Shown here piece after piece: positions 1-11,089 of a DNA stretch of 64,000 nt; position 1 is the first letter of the stretch; each line of letters starts with the position of its first letter. The stretch is from Paramacrobiotus metropolitanus (taxonomy: Eukaryota; Tardigrada; Eutardigrada; Parachela; Macrobiotidae), in NCBI RefSeq assembly GCF_019649055.1, contig NW_026570328.1:395985-459984 (forward strand), read 5' to 3'. A program made the position numbers and the translations under genes. Under the pieces are notes generated by a model, which saw only the letters and a list, made by a program, of their open reading frames with translations, was not told where the DNA came from and searched no databases.

Positions 1-432
1 AGTACACAGCTTTATTACATTATTAATGATTCAACGTGGACAAGGCCAGCAAGTAACTGATGAAAAATGCCTTTATCACCTGGACGGATTTCCCGGCGAT
101 TTTAAGGGATCGTATTGAGAACTCCACACCAATAGTAACTTTGCTATCATGATTGAATTCGTTATGGCTAAACCGCGATAACAGATTCGTTTTCCCCACC
201 CCGGAATCCCCCGACGAGTACAACTGCAATAAATGAAATATGTTACACAAATACCGTTGCTTCTCCTTTTTAACTGTAACTGTCTGTAAGTATCTCAAAT
301 GGAACTTCTTGAAAGGAATCAAAAATCTTCTGATTTATAAGCCTTTCTTGCATTAACGTTAAATGTTGCATGTTGAGTTTTCGCGCACTAACCTTTAAAA
401 ATAAAATCATGTCCATCCTCTTCTCTGTTCAT
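1..432 (-). CDS. Rab11-like small GTPase, 5' part only (truncated by window edge)
   Basis: Vesicle-traffic GTPase of the Rab11 type (recycling endosome). Two exons are visible on the minus strand. Exon 1 is 393-432 and encodes [13 protein letters not shown], ending in a GTTAGT donor. Exon 2 is 80-223, with a TTGCAG acceptor and a GTGATA donor. It carries the P-loop GDSGVGKT, then NLLSRF, NEFN and the switch I core TIGVEF, the order and spacing of Rab11. The rest (WDTAG, NKxD, CxC tail) lies beyond position 1. The P-loop ends in Thr where Rab11 has Ser. Joining exon 1 to exon 2 gives the expected V-V-L-V-G start only if a run of five G (plus-strand C at 207-212) is read as four, so there is either a one-base assembly error or a real frameshift. 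The transposon at 459 begins 26 bp upstream of the ATG. Confidence 0.8.
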
Positions 433-452
433 ATTTACGGGAAAACTGATTC

Positions 453-458
453 GACCTG
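453..458. repeat. Left target-site duplication, GACCTG
   Basis: GACCTG directly precedes the element terminus AGAAGAGTAACGGG at 459. The same six bases in the same orientation follow the other terminus at 19010-19015. A 6-bp duplication is the hallmark of Polinton/Maverick integration. Confidence 0.92.
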
Positions 459-1532
459 AGAAGAGTAACGGGTGATATGGAATAAAATCTATTTTACATA
501 TTTTATCTAATTTTTATATTTATTACGTAAAATAACTATCTAACTTATATTTTATTACTACTTTTGCTCTTCTCTGAGTTAAGATTGTGTTTTAATATGA
601 ATGCTCGTGATTTGACATATGTCTTTTACATAGGCATCTCATTATGCGCAAGTTTGGGTGAAGATTGTGTTTTAATGATTCTCGTACACATGTTTCCTTG
701 GCGTCTGATCTGTCAAAACATGCTCATTCCTTAATAACTCACAACACACAGTTTCTTTAGATATCTAACTGCTGGTATACTCTCATGTCGTATCCTAGGG
801 GGTACAGATTACTTACAAACATCTGAACATTTTGTTTCTACCTACTCATATTATTCGTACAGTTCTGCAACATACTCATTTCTAAGATACATCTGACTGT
901 TGTATGTATGCCAGTTTCCATAAACATCTCATTGTCCGCAAGTGTGTAAGGCCCAAAACGTTTTTACAGTGCGTATCTTTCACAAACATCTGACGAGCTG
1001 CGTGCACTTTTGTTGCACGTTATTTGTTTGATTGTGCACAATTTTCATGAACTTTGCGATTTTAGCACACGTATCGCAATTGTCATCTGTGATCTGTCAG
1101 TTTCTGTAGACATTTAACCACGCACACGTCCATACGCTATTCTTCGTGCCTCTAAGTCTCGACATTTCTGTCGACAACTGCATTTCTATCTGAACGGGCG
1201 TCGTACAATTGCCATATTAAACAGTACACTTGCACTGAAGACTCTAAAACCATCCATCAAACTGCATGTTCTGCCCTTTGGCAACTTAGACTACACAATT
1301 TTTCATAGGAAACTGTAAAAAAGTTGCAGTAGATGTGAAGCTGCATAGCTTATAGTAAAAGGTATTTAGCACGCTTTGTATTCCATTCTCGTCTCATTGA
1401 TTGTTTTGTTCCTAAAGGTTTTCTTTTTTTGTTTTCGAGCTAAGCATTTATGTGTTAACTGGATTACTGGCCGTTACCCGCCATTTGCTATTGTTGTGCT
1501 TGCGGATTACTAATCGCAGGTAAGCAGAAACC
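459..1532. other. Left subterminal non-coding region of the element
   Basis: No ORF; AT-rich outermost 150 bp. It holds repeated words. CATCTCATT followed by a CGCAAGT-like word occurs near 634 and 926. Related CATCTGA words lie near 821, 888 and 983. AGATTGTGTTTTAAT occurs twice (near 583 and 662). Such subterminal repeats could bind integrase or replication proteins, which is inference. A GCAGGTAAGC string sits just before the polymerase ATG at 1533. Confidence 0.5.
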
Positions 1533-4500
1533 ATGTTTAACTTGGATGAAGTTTTGCGCTTTTATGCCGAGTTTCTGCAACAATGGTTGCATGAAAACTG
1601 GCCAGAAAAGGCAGAAGGGCTGTTTTCTCTCGATGCAATTGCCAATCTGTACGGGAAACAAAAGCTCATTCGTGAATACCGGGAAGCTAACGCCATACAG
1701 AGCGGTGGATCAAGGGACTGGAATCCACAGACTGGACAAAGTACTTTACTCTGGAAAAGATCAACGAAAAGCAAACAAAGAAATTTTCAACATCGGAAAT
1801 CACGTATCGCGTTAAAATCGAAAACCTCAATATGAAATTCGATCCTGTCACCTCAATGGAAGCAATGCCCAAAGTGTTCGAAGCTATATTCAGTGTCATT
1901 ACGAAAGAATTCGGACCAGACGACAGAATCGTCATCCTTCTCTCCAGTCATACACTCAACCGCAAAGCTGATCTTCATATGAAAAGGTTACAAGATTTCA
2001 AGATTGACGACCTTATGGATATGATGGTCATGATTAATTCAAGCAACTCATTCTGCATCGACGAAAGTTTTCAAATTACAATTGTTCGGACCGTAATACC
2101 GGCTGGTGGAAGAAGAAGAAAACATATCCATACTACGGTTGACCGAAAACGATTCAGCTCGTCTATTGTTACAGTGACAACAGGAAACAACCTTTGCTTA
2201 CCTGCAGCATTGGCGCTCGGTCATTTCAGAAACACTCATGATGTCAGCGGCAAAGACAAGATGAAATGGAAAGCTTTAACTAATCCTAGAGGGCGTAAGT
2301 TGGAAAAACTCGCGTGTCAGTTGGTCCAAGATGCGGGTCTCACTATTGGAAAAATGTTTGGGTTGGAAGATTTGCCGGCTTTTCAACGCGTTTTAAAGTG
2401 TCAAGTCAAGGTTATTTCTGTGCAGGAAGGAAACACTCTTATCGCTCAAGTGCCGGAGAAGAAGAAACCGGGAATGAAGCAGATTTACTTAATGTACGAT
2501 AAAAATCATTTCGATCTGATAACTAAACCATCTGGATACCACATGCAGAGTTATTATTGCACAAACTGCGATCAAGGATACGGCCGAAAGACAGATCATC
2601 GCTGTGAACAGAGATGCAACATGTGTTATCGCAGTAAAAGCGATTGCAAGGCCAGTGACCCAAAGTTATGCCCCGATTGTGGACGAACTTTCACCAACAA
2701 AGAGTGCTTTGATGTGCACAAGACTTTACGAAAAAATGGAAGGACGCTTTGCGAGGATCTTTTCATCTGCTCCAAGTGCAACAAGTTTGTGAATATGCTC
2801 AATCGCCCGGATCAGGTTCATAACTGTGACGAAATGTACTGCTCAACCTGCAAAGACTGGGTGCCTCAAAATTCGCATAAATGTTACTTCCAACCTCTTG
2901 AACCAGAAGAATTGGATGCTAATCCGAAGTACATTTTCTTTGATTTCGAAACTTACACGTCGGTCGATGGTACTCACATTCCAAACTACGTCGTCGCGCA
3001 GTATTGCTGCGGAAAGGAATATCGTTTTCCTCCTGATGGTACTCCTCTAGCCGGTTATGATGTCATCGCAAACTTTTGCAAATGGCTTTTCCGTGAAGAG
3101 CATCGTGGCTACACGATAATTGCGCACAATCTGCGAGGATACGATGGACATTTCATTTTGGCCCACATGATAGACAATAACTTGAAGCCGGACATTCTTT
3201 GCCGTGGTAGTCAGCTGCTGAATATTCGCTACAAAGCTTTGGACATGAACGCCGTGGATACGCTTAACTTTGTGCAGCTGGCTTTGTCTAAATTTCCTAA
3301 AGCGGTCGGTCTTAAATCTGATGAGAAGAAAGGTGACTTCCCTCACAAAATTAATCAGCCGGAAAATTGGGATAAAATTATTCCCTTCCCAAACCCGTCT
3401 TCTTACGGTATCGAAGCAATGTGTGCCGCCAAGCAGGTCGAATTCTTTAAATGGTATACAGGCGAAAAAACAAGAAGCAAGGACGTTTTTGACTTTCGGC
3501 AGCAGTTAACCAGCTACTGTTCAATGGACGTGTCAGTTTTGCGGAAATGTGCCTTAAAATTCCGAGATGATTTTATGGCTCTAGCGTGCATTGATCCCTT
3601 TAAATCCGTAACCATTGCTTCAGCTTGTTTGAAATTTTTTCGAACTTTTAATCTCCGGAAGGAAGAAATCGGAGTCATTTCAGCTCACGGTTACCAAACC
3701 AACAGAATAACCAGCATGGAAGCAACTCAGTGGCTGACCTGGGTTAACAAAACAGAAGCTGATTGGCGAATCGAGCATGGGCGAAATGGAAAAGAGAAAC
3801 GTATTAATGATTATTTTGTGGACGGCTACGATCAAGTTACCAACACGGTTTACGAATACAACGGATGCGTTTTTCATGGACATCCGGACTGCACCAACGC
3901 AAATGACCGTTCACCTTTTTCAAACAAGACTATGCAAGAAGTTTACGAAGAATACCGGATCAAAGTTTGTTCTATAAAAGCTCGGGGCTTCAACTTTGTG
4001 GAAATGTGGTCATGCCAGTGGCGCGAGCAGTTAAAAGATCCAAGCATTCGGCAGTATATGAACGATATGTCCCTCCGCAGTCCTCTTCAACCAAAAGAAG
4101 CATTTAAAGGCGGCCGTACTAACGCAAACAGGCTACTTTACGAATGCGGTCCGAATGAGAAGATCCATCACTATGATATCGTCTCTTTGTATTCTTATGT
4201 CAACAAGAATTGTGTGTATCCAATCGGGCATCCGAAAATTATAACAGCAGACTTTAAGGATATAAGCGAATATTTTGGATTTGTAAAGTGTACAGTGCTT
4301 GCGCCGGGACAGTGCTTATTTCCTGTTTTGCCTGCAACTATAAATGGAAAGTTAATCTTCGCACTCTGCAGTAAATGTGCAGAGCTTCGGCAAAACGATT
4401 TTTGCACGCATGGCGACAAGGAGCGATTGCTGGAAGGTGTGTGGACTACTCCCGAACTGCATCATGCGATTTTACGTGGGTACAAAGTTGTTGCTGTTCA

Positions 4501-5464
4501 TGAAGTCTGGCATTGGGAAATACGGAAAGAAAAATTGTTTGAAGACTTTGTTAACACATTCCTCAAAGAAAAAATTCAGGCAAGTGGATGGCCAAGTAAC
4601 TGCACCACTGAAGCGGAACGGTTGGAGTTTGTCATAAAAGTGAAGGACGTGGAAGGTATTGAACTGGATTCCTCGCAAATCGAAGACAATCCAGGCCGAA
4701 AAGCAGTTGCAAAGTTGATGCTGAACTCATTCTGGGGCAAATTCGGACAAAATGACAATCTTCATCAGACGAAAATTTTCTTCAAGCCGAAAGATTACTA
4801 TGACTTCCTCGTATCAAAATCTACCTGGATCCACAATGTCCATATCTTCAGTCCTGAATGTGTCATGGCAACTATTTCCAAAATCGACGACTATCTAGAA
4901 GGATCGTACACCGCCAATATCCCTATCGCAGCCTTTACGACGAGTTATGCCCGGCTGAAACTTTTGGATATGCTTGAGAAGTTAGGTGAACGAGTACTTT
5001 ATTTTGACACAGATTCCGTTATTTTTGTTCAGCGGTCAGGCGAGTGGCAGCCACCAACAGGTACGATGCTTGGAGAATGGAGCAATCAGTTAGAATCGGG
5101 AGAGAGTCATATTGTCAAGTTTATTTCTCTGGGGCCCAAAGTTTATTATTACGAAACAGATACAGGAAGGATAGAAAGTAAAATTAAAGGCTTTACTCAA
5201 AATGGATATACGGAGAATATCCTAGCCGATTCTGGGGAAGGGCTGGTTCAAACAGGCCAGAGTATGGACTACAACCTTTGGAAATCGCTCTTGAAGAATG
5301 ATGGCCAAACGGTGCGCGTTGTCTATCCCGAAACCATCAAAAGAAATGTCAACACTCATGAAATCAGCACCGTTCAACTGACGAAAACTCTCAGGCGAGT
5401 ATACGATAAACGGATGCTGTTGGATGATTATAGTACTTTACCGTTTGGAACTCGCATGGAGTAA
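1533..5464 (+). CDS. Polinton protein-primed DNA polymerase B, left copy (one frameshift near the N-terminus)
   Basis: Replicates linear DNA from a terminal protein primer. The ATG at 1533 has a good context (AAACCATG). Frame is lost near 1713-1716, where a G run is one base shorter than in the right copy; the remaining 1,210-codon ORF is open from 1832 to the stop at 5464. Residue numbers refer to that ORF. A Cys/His-rich zinc-binding region spans about 240-345 (several CxxC). The exonuclease motifs follow: FDFETY (~370), HNLRGYDGHF (~435), and YCSMD (~562). Polymerase motif A is DIVSLYS (~782; Ser where SLYP is usual), motif B KLMLNSFWG (~961) and motif C YFDTDSVIF (~1057). The long insert between motifs A and B fits the TPR regions of protein-primed enzymes. 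The length fits Polinton PolB. The catalytic residues look complete; only the N-terminal ~100 residues are out of frame. Confidence 0.9.
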
Positions 5465-5675
5465 GTTAGAGTGTTCTTTCTGTACTTGTACAAAAAAAAA
5501 ATTCGCACTATTTTTTTTTGCCAGCTAGCGCGCCATATTCGAAGGGATGCGCAGGGACATGATGTCGTTGGAGCAAGTGTCGTAGTTTTCGATTTTGCAG
5601 TTTGTAACTGTTAGCATATAATAGAAGCCAAAAAAAAAACATTTACATAAAAAAAGCAAAAAAAAAAGAGGGCGA

Positions 5676-5882
5676 ATGCCCCAAATCTGTACCGGCTTTA
5701 GCTTGTCTGCGGCCAGGTTGAAATCGTTATGGCTTTGGGCTTCGTCGCTGAAACAAAAGCCGCTAGCGGTAATATTTGGTGCTGCTGTATTATGGTGTTA
5801 TATAACTGCATGGAAGCAACCACAAAATATGATGAAACGGGGAGTAAATTGGCAGTGCAAGGTACTGCATCGAATATACTAG
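5676..5882 (+). CDS. Short hydrophobic ORF in left arm (68 aa), doubtful
   Basis: Unrecognised. The 68-residue ORF begins MPQICTGF and has a hydrophobic stretch (PLAVIFGAAVLWCYITAW) that could be one membrane span. It is preserved without change in the right arm at 13595-13801 (minus). An antisense ORF of 93-101 codons covers the same DNA (5698-6003 minus; 13498-13779 plus), so the conservation may reflect recent arm duplication rather than coding selection. It lies about 210 bp downstream of polB. Confidence 0.25.
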   Translation: MPQICTGFSLSAARLKSLWLWASSLKQKPLAVIFGAAVLWCYITAWKQPQNMMKRGVNWQCKVLHRIY

Positions 5883-6261
5883 AAGAATAATGTGAGATAC
5901 CAAAATCGGAAGAATGGTTAGCAAATGCGACCAGATGATGCGCGTTCCGTTCATTGAGCTTGTATTCAAATCGAAACATATGTAAAAATCTACGGAAACT
6001 CATATGAAAAACTTCCGTTTTGCAACATTTCGCTGCAAAAACTTGTAGTTTTCCGTAGTCAAAAAAAACGGAGGCTTTCGTTTTGGGATTCTCATTGACT
6101 TAACATACATTTTCGTAACTTTTAGGGAGTTTTTCGTTTTCACTTTTGGGAGTTTTTTGCTTCAGTTTCTTTGTTTTGTAAAACTTCCATTTCCGCACTA
6201 GCAAAAGAAATAAATATATTGACTTACTTTCACGCTTTTTGAAGAACGACAATCCATCTTA

Positions 6262-7015
6262 CGCACATGTTCAAAGTGGCATTTCTAACTTGCATGTTTG
6301 CCGTGACATTTTCCAACTTCGTTGCATGTTTGCCGTTACATTTCCAACTTTGTTGCATGTTTGACATGACATTTTCAACTTTCTTGCATGTTTGACGTGA
6401 CGTTTCTAACTTTATTGCATGTTTGCCGTGACATTTCCAACTTTCTTGTATGTTTCACGTGACAGTTCTAACTTCCCTGCATATTTGCCGTGACATTCCT
6501 AACTTTCTTAGATGTTTCACGTGACATTTCTAACTTTGTTTCATATTTGACATGACAATCCCAACTTTCTTGCATGTTTGCCGTGACATTTCCAACTTTT
6601 CTGCATGTTTCCCGTGACATTTCTAACTTCACTGCATGTTTGCCGTGACATTCCTAAATTTTCTGCATATTTGGCGTGACATTTCTAACTTCACTGCATG
6701 TTTGCGTTTGCCGTGACATTTCTAACTTCACTGCATGTTTGCCGTGACATTTCTAACTTCACTGCATGTTTGCCGTGACATTCCTAAATTTTCTGCATGT
6801 TTGGCATTTCTAACTTTCGCGTTGCATTTCAACTTTGTTGCATGTTTGACGTGACATTCCCAACTTTTTTGCATATTTGCCGTGACATTCCCAACATTGT
6901 TGCATGTTTGCCGTGAAATTTCCAACTTTGTTGCATGTTTGCCATGACATTTCCAACTATGTAGCACTTGTGACGTGACATTCCCAAGTCCCTTGCATAT
7001 GTGACACGACATTTT
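6262..7015. repeat. Tandem array of ~31-bp units, left arm
   Basis: Over twenty degenerate copies of a unit of the form GCATGTTTGCCGTGACATTT followed by CCAACTTTGT. Variation is mostly point changes in the middle of the unit. Open frames across it (for example 6728-7027 minus) arise from the period and are not genes. Confidence 0.9.
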
Positions 7016-7144
7016 ATGCTTTCCCACAAGTCAAGTATAATATTTTTGGCTTCTTTAAATGTTTTGGTACGGCACTCTGAACTTCCAACAGGTTTAGTGT
7101 GATATGCTCAAGTTTTGCAATCGTTTCTTTTTTCGATATGAATT

Positions 7145-8347
7145 AAATGCATGTTTGGCGCAAGTCAGCTGATTACACATCAGTAGGTTACACTAATGAT
7201 GGGAACGGAATGCACACCTGGCGTCAGTTAGACGTTGGAATGCGGTGATTATCGCAAATGTAAGGGGACACCGACAGTAATCATGGGAACGGAATGCATG
7301 TTTGGCGCAAGTCAGCTAATTACACATCAGTAGGTTACACTAATGATGGGAACGGAATGCACACTTGGCGCCAGTTAGAAGTTGGAATGTGGTAATTATC
7401 GCAAATGTAAGGGGGCACCGACAGTAATCATGGGAACGGAATGCACGTTTGGCGTCAGTCAGACAATTACACATCGTTAAGTTACACTAATGATGGGAAC
7501 AGAATGCACACCTGGCGTCAGTTAGACGTTGGAATGCGGTGTTTATCGCAAATGTAAGGGGACACCGACAGTAATCATGGGAACGGAATGCATGTTTGGC
7601 GCAAGTCAGCTAATTACACATCAGTAGGTTACACTAATGATGGGAACGGAATGCACACTTGGCGCCAGTTAGAAGTTGGAATGTGGTAATTATCGCAAAT
7701 GTAAGGGGGCACCGACAGTAATCATGGGAACGGAATGCACGTTTGGCGTCAGTCAGACAATTACACATCGTTAAGTTACACTAATGATGGGAACGGAATG
7801 CACACCTGGCGTCAGTTAGACGTTGGAATGCGGTGATTATCGCAAATGTAAGGGGACACCGACAGTAATCATGGGAACGGAATGCATGTTTGGCGTCAGT
7901 CAGATAATTACACATCGTTAAGTTACACTAATGATGGGAACGGAATGCACACCTGGCGTCAGTTAGACGTTGGAATGCGGTGATTATCGTAAATGTAAGG
8001 GGGGCACCGACAATAAACATGAGAACGCAATGCATGTTTGGCGCAAGTCAGCTAATTATACATCAGCAGGTTACACTAATGATGGGAACGGAATGCACAC
8101 CTGGCGTCAGTTAGAAGTTGGAATGTGGTAATTATCGCAGTTGTATGGTTACACCGACATTAATCATGGGAACGGAATGCATGTTTGGCGCCAGTCATAT
8201 AATTGCACATCGTTAAGTTACACTAATCATGGGAACGGAATGCACACCTGGCGTCAGTTAGACGTTAGAATCTGGTAATTATCGCAAATGTAAGAAGACA
8301 CCGACAGTAATCATGGAAACGGAATGCTTGTTTTGCGCAAGTCAGGT
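7145..8347. repeat. Tandem array of ~146-bp compound units, left arm
   Basis: About eight copies of a compound unit made of two related halves, each opening with GGGAACGGAATGCA. One half (~84 bp) continues CACCTGGCGTCAGTTAGACG and ends near ACACCGACAGTAATCAT. The other (~63 bp) continues TGTTTGGCGCAAGTCAG and ends near TTACACTAATGAT. The copies are very similar, more so than in the 31-bp array. Confidence 0.9.
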
Positions 8348-8369
8348 GCATTCCCGCTCACTTTTCCTT

Positions 8370-9115
8370 ATGCCTGATGCGACATTTTAGACTTTCTTAC
8401 AAGTTTGGCGTGACATTCTCAAGAGTTTCGAAGTTATGCTATCATGTCTGGCACCAGTGCAGGTGCACTCCCATTCTCTTGCTTATGCTTGACAAAGCTT
8501 TCTTAACTTTCTTACGTGGTCGACGCGACATTCACAACTCTCGTACATGTTTGACGTGGCACTCCCAACTTTCTTACATGATTGATTGCTTTCTTGCATG
8601 TTTGACAAGGCATTCACCACTTTCTTGCTTTTTGACATGGCATTCTTAATAATTTTGTTATACATGACGCCAGCGTAGTTACATCCACAACTTTCCCGCA
8701 TGATTGACGCGACATTCTCGGGAATTTCGTTGCTATGTCAACATCCCAGTAAAGGCATTCCCACTCACTTTTCTTTATGCCTGGCGCGTCTCCACAAGAG
8801 TGGCGCGACAGCTTGAAGTCTTTTGTCGTTATGTCAATAAGCTTGGCGTTAGTTCAGATGCATTCCCACTGTCTTTGTTATGTCTGACGCGGCATTCTCA
8901 GCTTTATCATAGGCTTGACGCAACATTAATAAATTTCTCACACGTTTTCGCGCGTTATTCTCGACTTTCTTATCACTGTGACGCGATATTCTAATCTTTA
9001 TACATGTATGACTCGACATTCTCAATTTTATCTCGTGCTGGGCACTGCAATTTCACATGTTTTGACACGACATTCAACTTTCCAGTTTGTGCATTATGTT
9101 TCGGAAACGTTCAGG
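8370..9115. repeat. Degenerate GACGCGACATTCTCA-type array, left arm
   Basis: Loosely periodic repeats around the words TTGACGCGACATTCTCA and CTTTCTTACATG, plainly related to the 31-bp array but much more diverged. ORFs here (8377-8649, 8704-8994) lack protein character and appear in mirror in the other arm. Confidence 0.7.
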
Positions 9116-9334
9116 ATGATGCATACTGTGTACAACTTTGCCATTCCTGAAGCAAATTTTTTTTTTTGACCTTTCATGACCTTTTTTGCATGATGTCTGA
9201 AGTCGCAACCGATTGAGCATTTGGCACAACTTTGCATTCTCAACATTTCTACACAAAAATGTATAGGTGACCTTTCCGTGACCTTTCTGCATGGTGCCTG
9301 AAGTCGGAACCCATTGGGTATTTGGCACAACTTT

Positions 9335-9497
9335 GCATGTGAGTTAACTCTTTGTTCAAAAGGATTCAGACGTTGTCGTAATCATCCATTGCTTCCATTC
9401 AGTACTGTCGCGTTTTCAGCAGGACAGTACTGAATGGAAGCAATGGATGATTACGGCAACGTCTGAATCCTTTTGAACAAAGAGTTAACTCACATGC
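9335..9497. repeat. 75-bp hairpin at the spacer/left-arm junction
   Basis: 9335-9409 and 9423-9497 are inverted copies with one mismatch, separated by the 13-nt loop GCGTTTTCAGCAG. The hairpin centre (9416) is not the centre of the large palindrome (about 9718), so this is a second, independent inverted duplication. Confidence 0.92.
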
Positions 9498-10098
9498 TTT
9501 AGTGTCAACATCTTCCTGGCCCATAGCATCGCAGACTTTGACGTTGCCGTAATCATCCATTGTTTCGATTCAGTGCTGGCCTCTCGATCTTTTTGATAAT
9601 TATGACCAGAGGCAAATTTTGAACAAAGTTCGAATTGAAAATAATAAAAAACGCAAATAATTTGGTTTGAGAGTGTTACTTTGGCTTGTTCAAGATGCAA
9701 AGTTGTACTGAATACCCCAACAAAACCGACTTCAGACATGAAAAAAAAAATTTAGGAAAGGTCGCACAAAAATTTTACTACAGGATTGTCGAGGAGGCAA
9801 AATTATACTGAATGCACAAACAAAACCGACTTCAGACACAATGCAGAAAGGTTAAAAAAAGGTCACAAAAAAAAAAGTTCTGCATAAAAATTTTCTGGAT
9901 GCAAAGTTGTACCAATGCCTAATCGGTTGCGACTTCAGAAACCATGTTCAAAGGTCACGGAAAGGTCACCTGTGGATTTTTGTGTAGAAATGTTTAGGAT
10001 GCAAAGTTGTGCCAATTGTCCAATGGGTTCCGACTTCAGACATCATGCAGAAAGGTCACAAAAAGGTCACCTATAAATTGTGTGTAGAAAGGTTGAGG
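9339..10098. other. Asymmetric central spacer of the palindrome (760 bp)
   Basis: Unique to the centre. It holds the inner part of a strong hairpin (9335-9497) and then a stretch with a partial third copy of the hairpin arm (near 9538-9575). After about 9740 come diverged ~90-110-bp repeats built on GATGCAAAGTTGTGCCAA and CCGACTTCAGACA, which continue into the right arm to about 10270; their mirror is at 9150-9338. No gene. Confidence 0.75.
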
Positions 10099-10329
10099 AT
10101 GCAAAGTTGTGCCAAATACCCAATGGGTTCCGACTTCAGGCACCATGCAGAAAGGTCACGGAAAGGTCACCTATACATTTTTGTGTAGAAATGTTGAGGA
10201 TGCAAAGTTGTGCCAAATGCTCAATCGGTTGCGACTTCAGACATCATGCAAAAAGGGTCATGAAAGGTCAAAAAAAAAAATTTGCTACAGGAATGGCAAA
10301 GTTGTACACAGTATGCATCATCATGAACG

Positions 10330-11065
10330 TTTCCAAAACATAATGCACAAACTGGAAAGTTGAATGTCGTGGCAAAACATGTGAAATTGCAGTGCCCAGC
10401 ACGAGATAAAATTGAGAATGTCGAGTCATACATGTATAAAGATTAGAATATCGCGTCACAGTGATAAGAAAGTCGAGAATAACGCGCGAAAACGTGTGAG
10501 AAATTTATTAATGTTGCGTCAAGCCTATGATAAAGCTGAGAATGCCGCGTCAGACATAACAAAGACAGTGGGAATGCATCTGAACTAACGCCAAGCTTAT
10601 TGACATAACGACAAAAGACTTCAAGCTGTCGCGCCACTCTTGTGGAGACGCGCCAGGCATAAAGAAAAGTGAGTGGGAATGCCTTTACTGGGATGTTGAC
10701 ATAGCAACGAAATTCCCGAGAATGTCGCGTCAATCATGCGGGAAAGTTGTGGATGTAACTACGCTGGCGTCATGTATAACAAAATTATTAAGAATGCCAT
10801 GTCAAAAGCAAGAAAGTGGTGAATGCCTTGTCAAACATGCAAGAAAGCAATCAATCATGTAAGAAAGTTGGGAGTGCCACGTCAAACATGTACGAGAGTT
10901 GTGAATGTCGCGTCGACCACGTAAGAAAGTTAAGAAAGCTTTGTCAAGCATAAGCAAGAGAATGGGAGTGCACCTGCACTGGTGCCAGACATGATAGCAT
11001 AACTTCGAAACTCTTGAGAATGTCACGCCAAACTTGTAAGAAAGTCTAAAATGTCGCATCAGGCA
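10330..11065. repeat. Degenerate GACGCGACATTCTCA-type array, right arm
   Basis: Mirror of 8370-9115. Confidence 0.7.
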
Positions 11066-11089
11066 TAAGGAAAAGTGAGCGGAATGCAC

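Larger units (their letters stand above)
459..9338 (+). repeat. Left arm of the 8.9-kb inverted repeat
   Basis: Reverse complement of 10099-19009. Order from outside inward: non-coding subterminal part (459-1532), polB (1533-5464), a short conserved region (5465-6260), and tandem arrays (6262-9338). Homology stops where ...GCAT at 9335-9338 pairs with ATGC at 10099-10102. The arms differ in length (8,880 against 8,911 bp) through scattered indels and different array contents. Confidence 0.93.
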
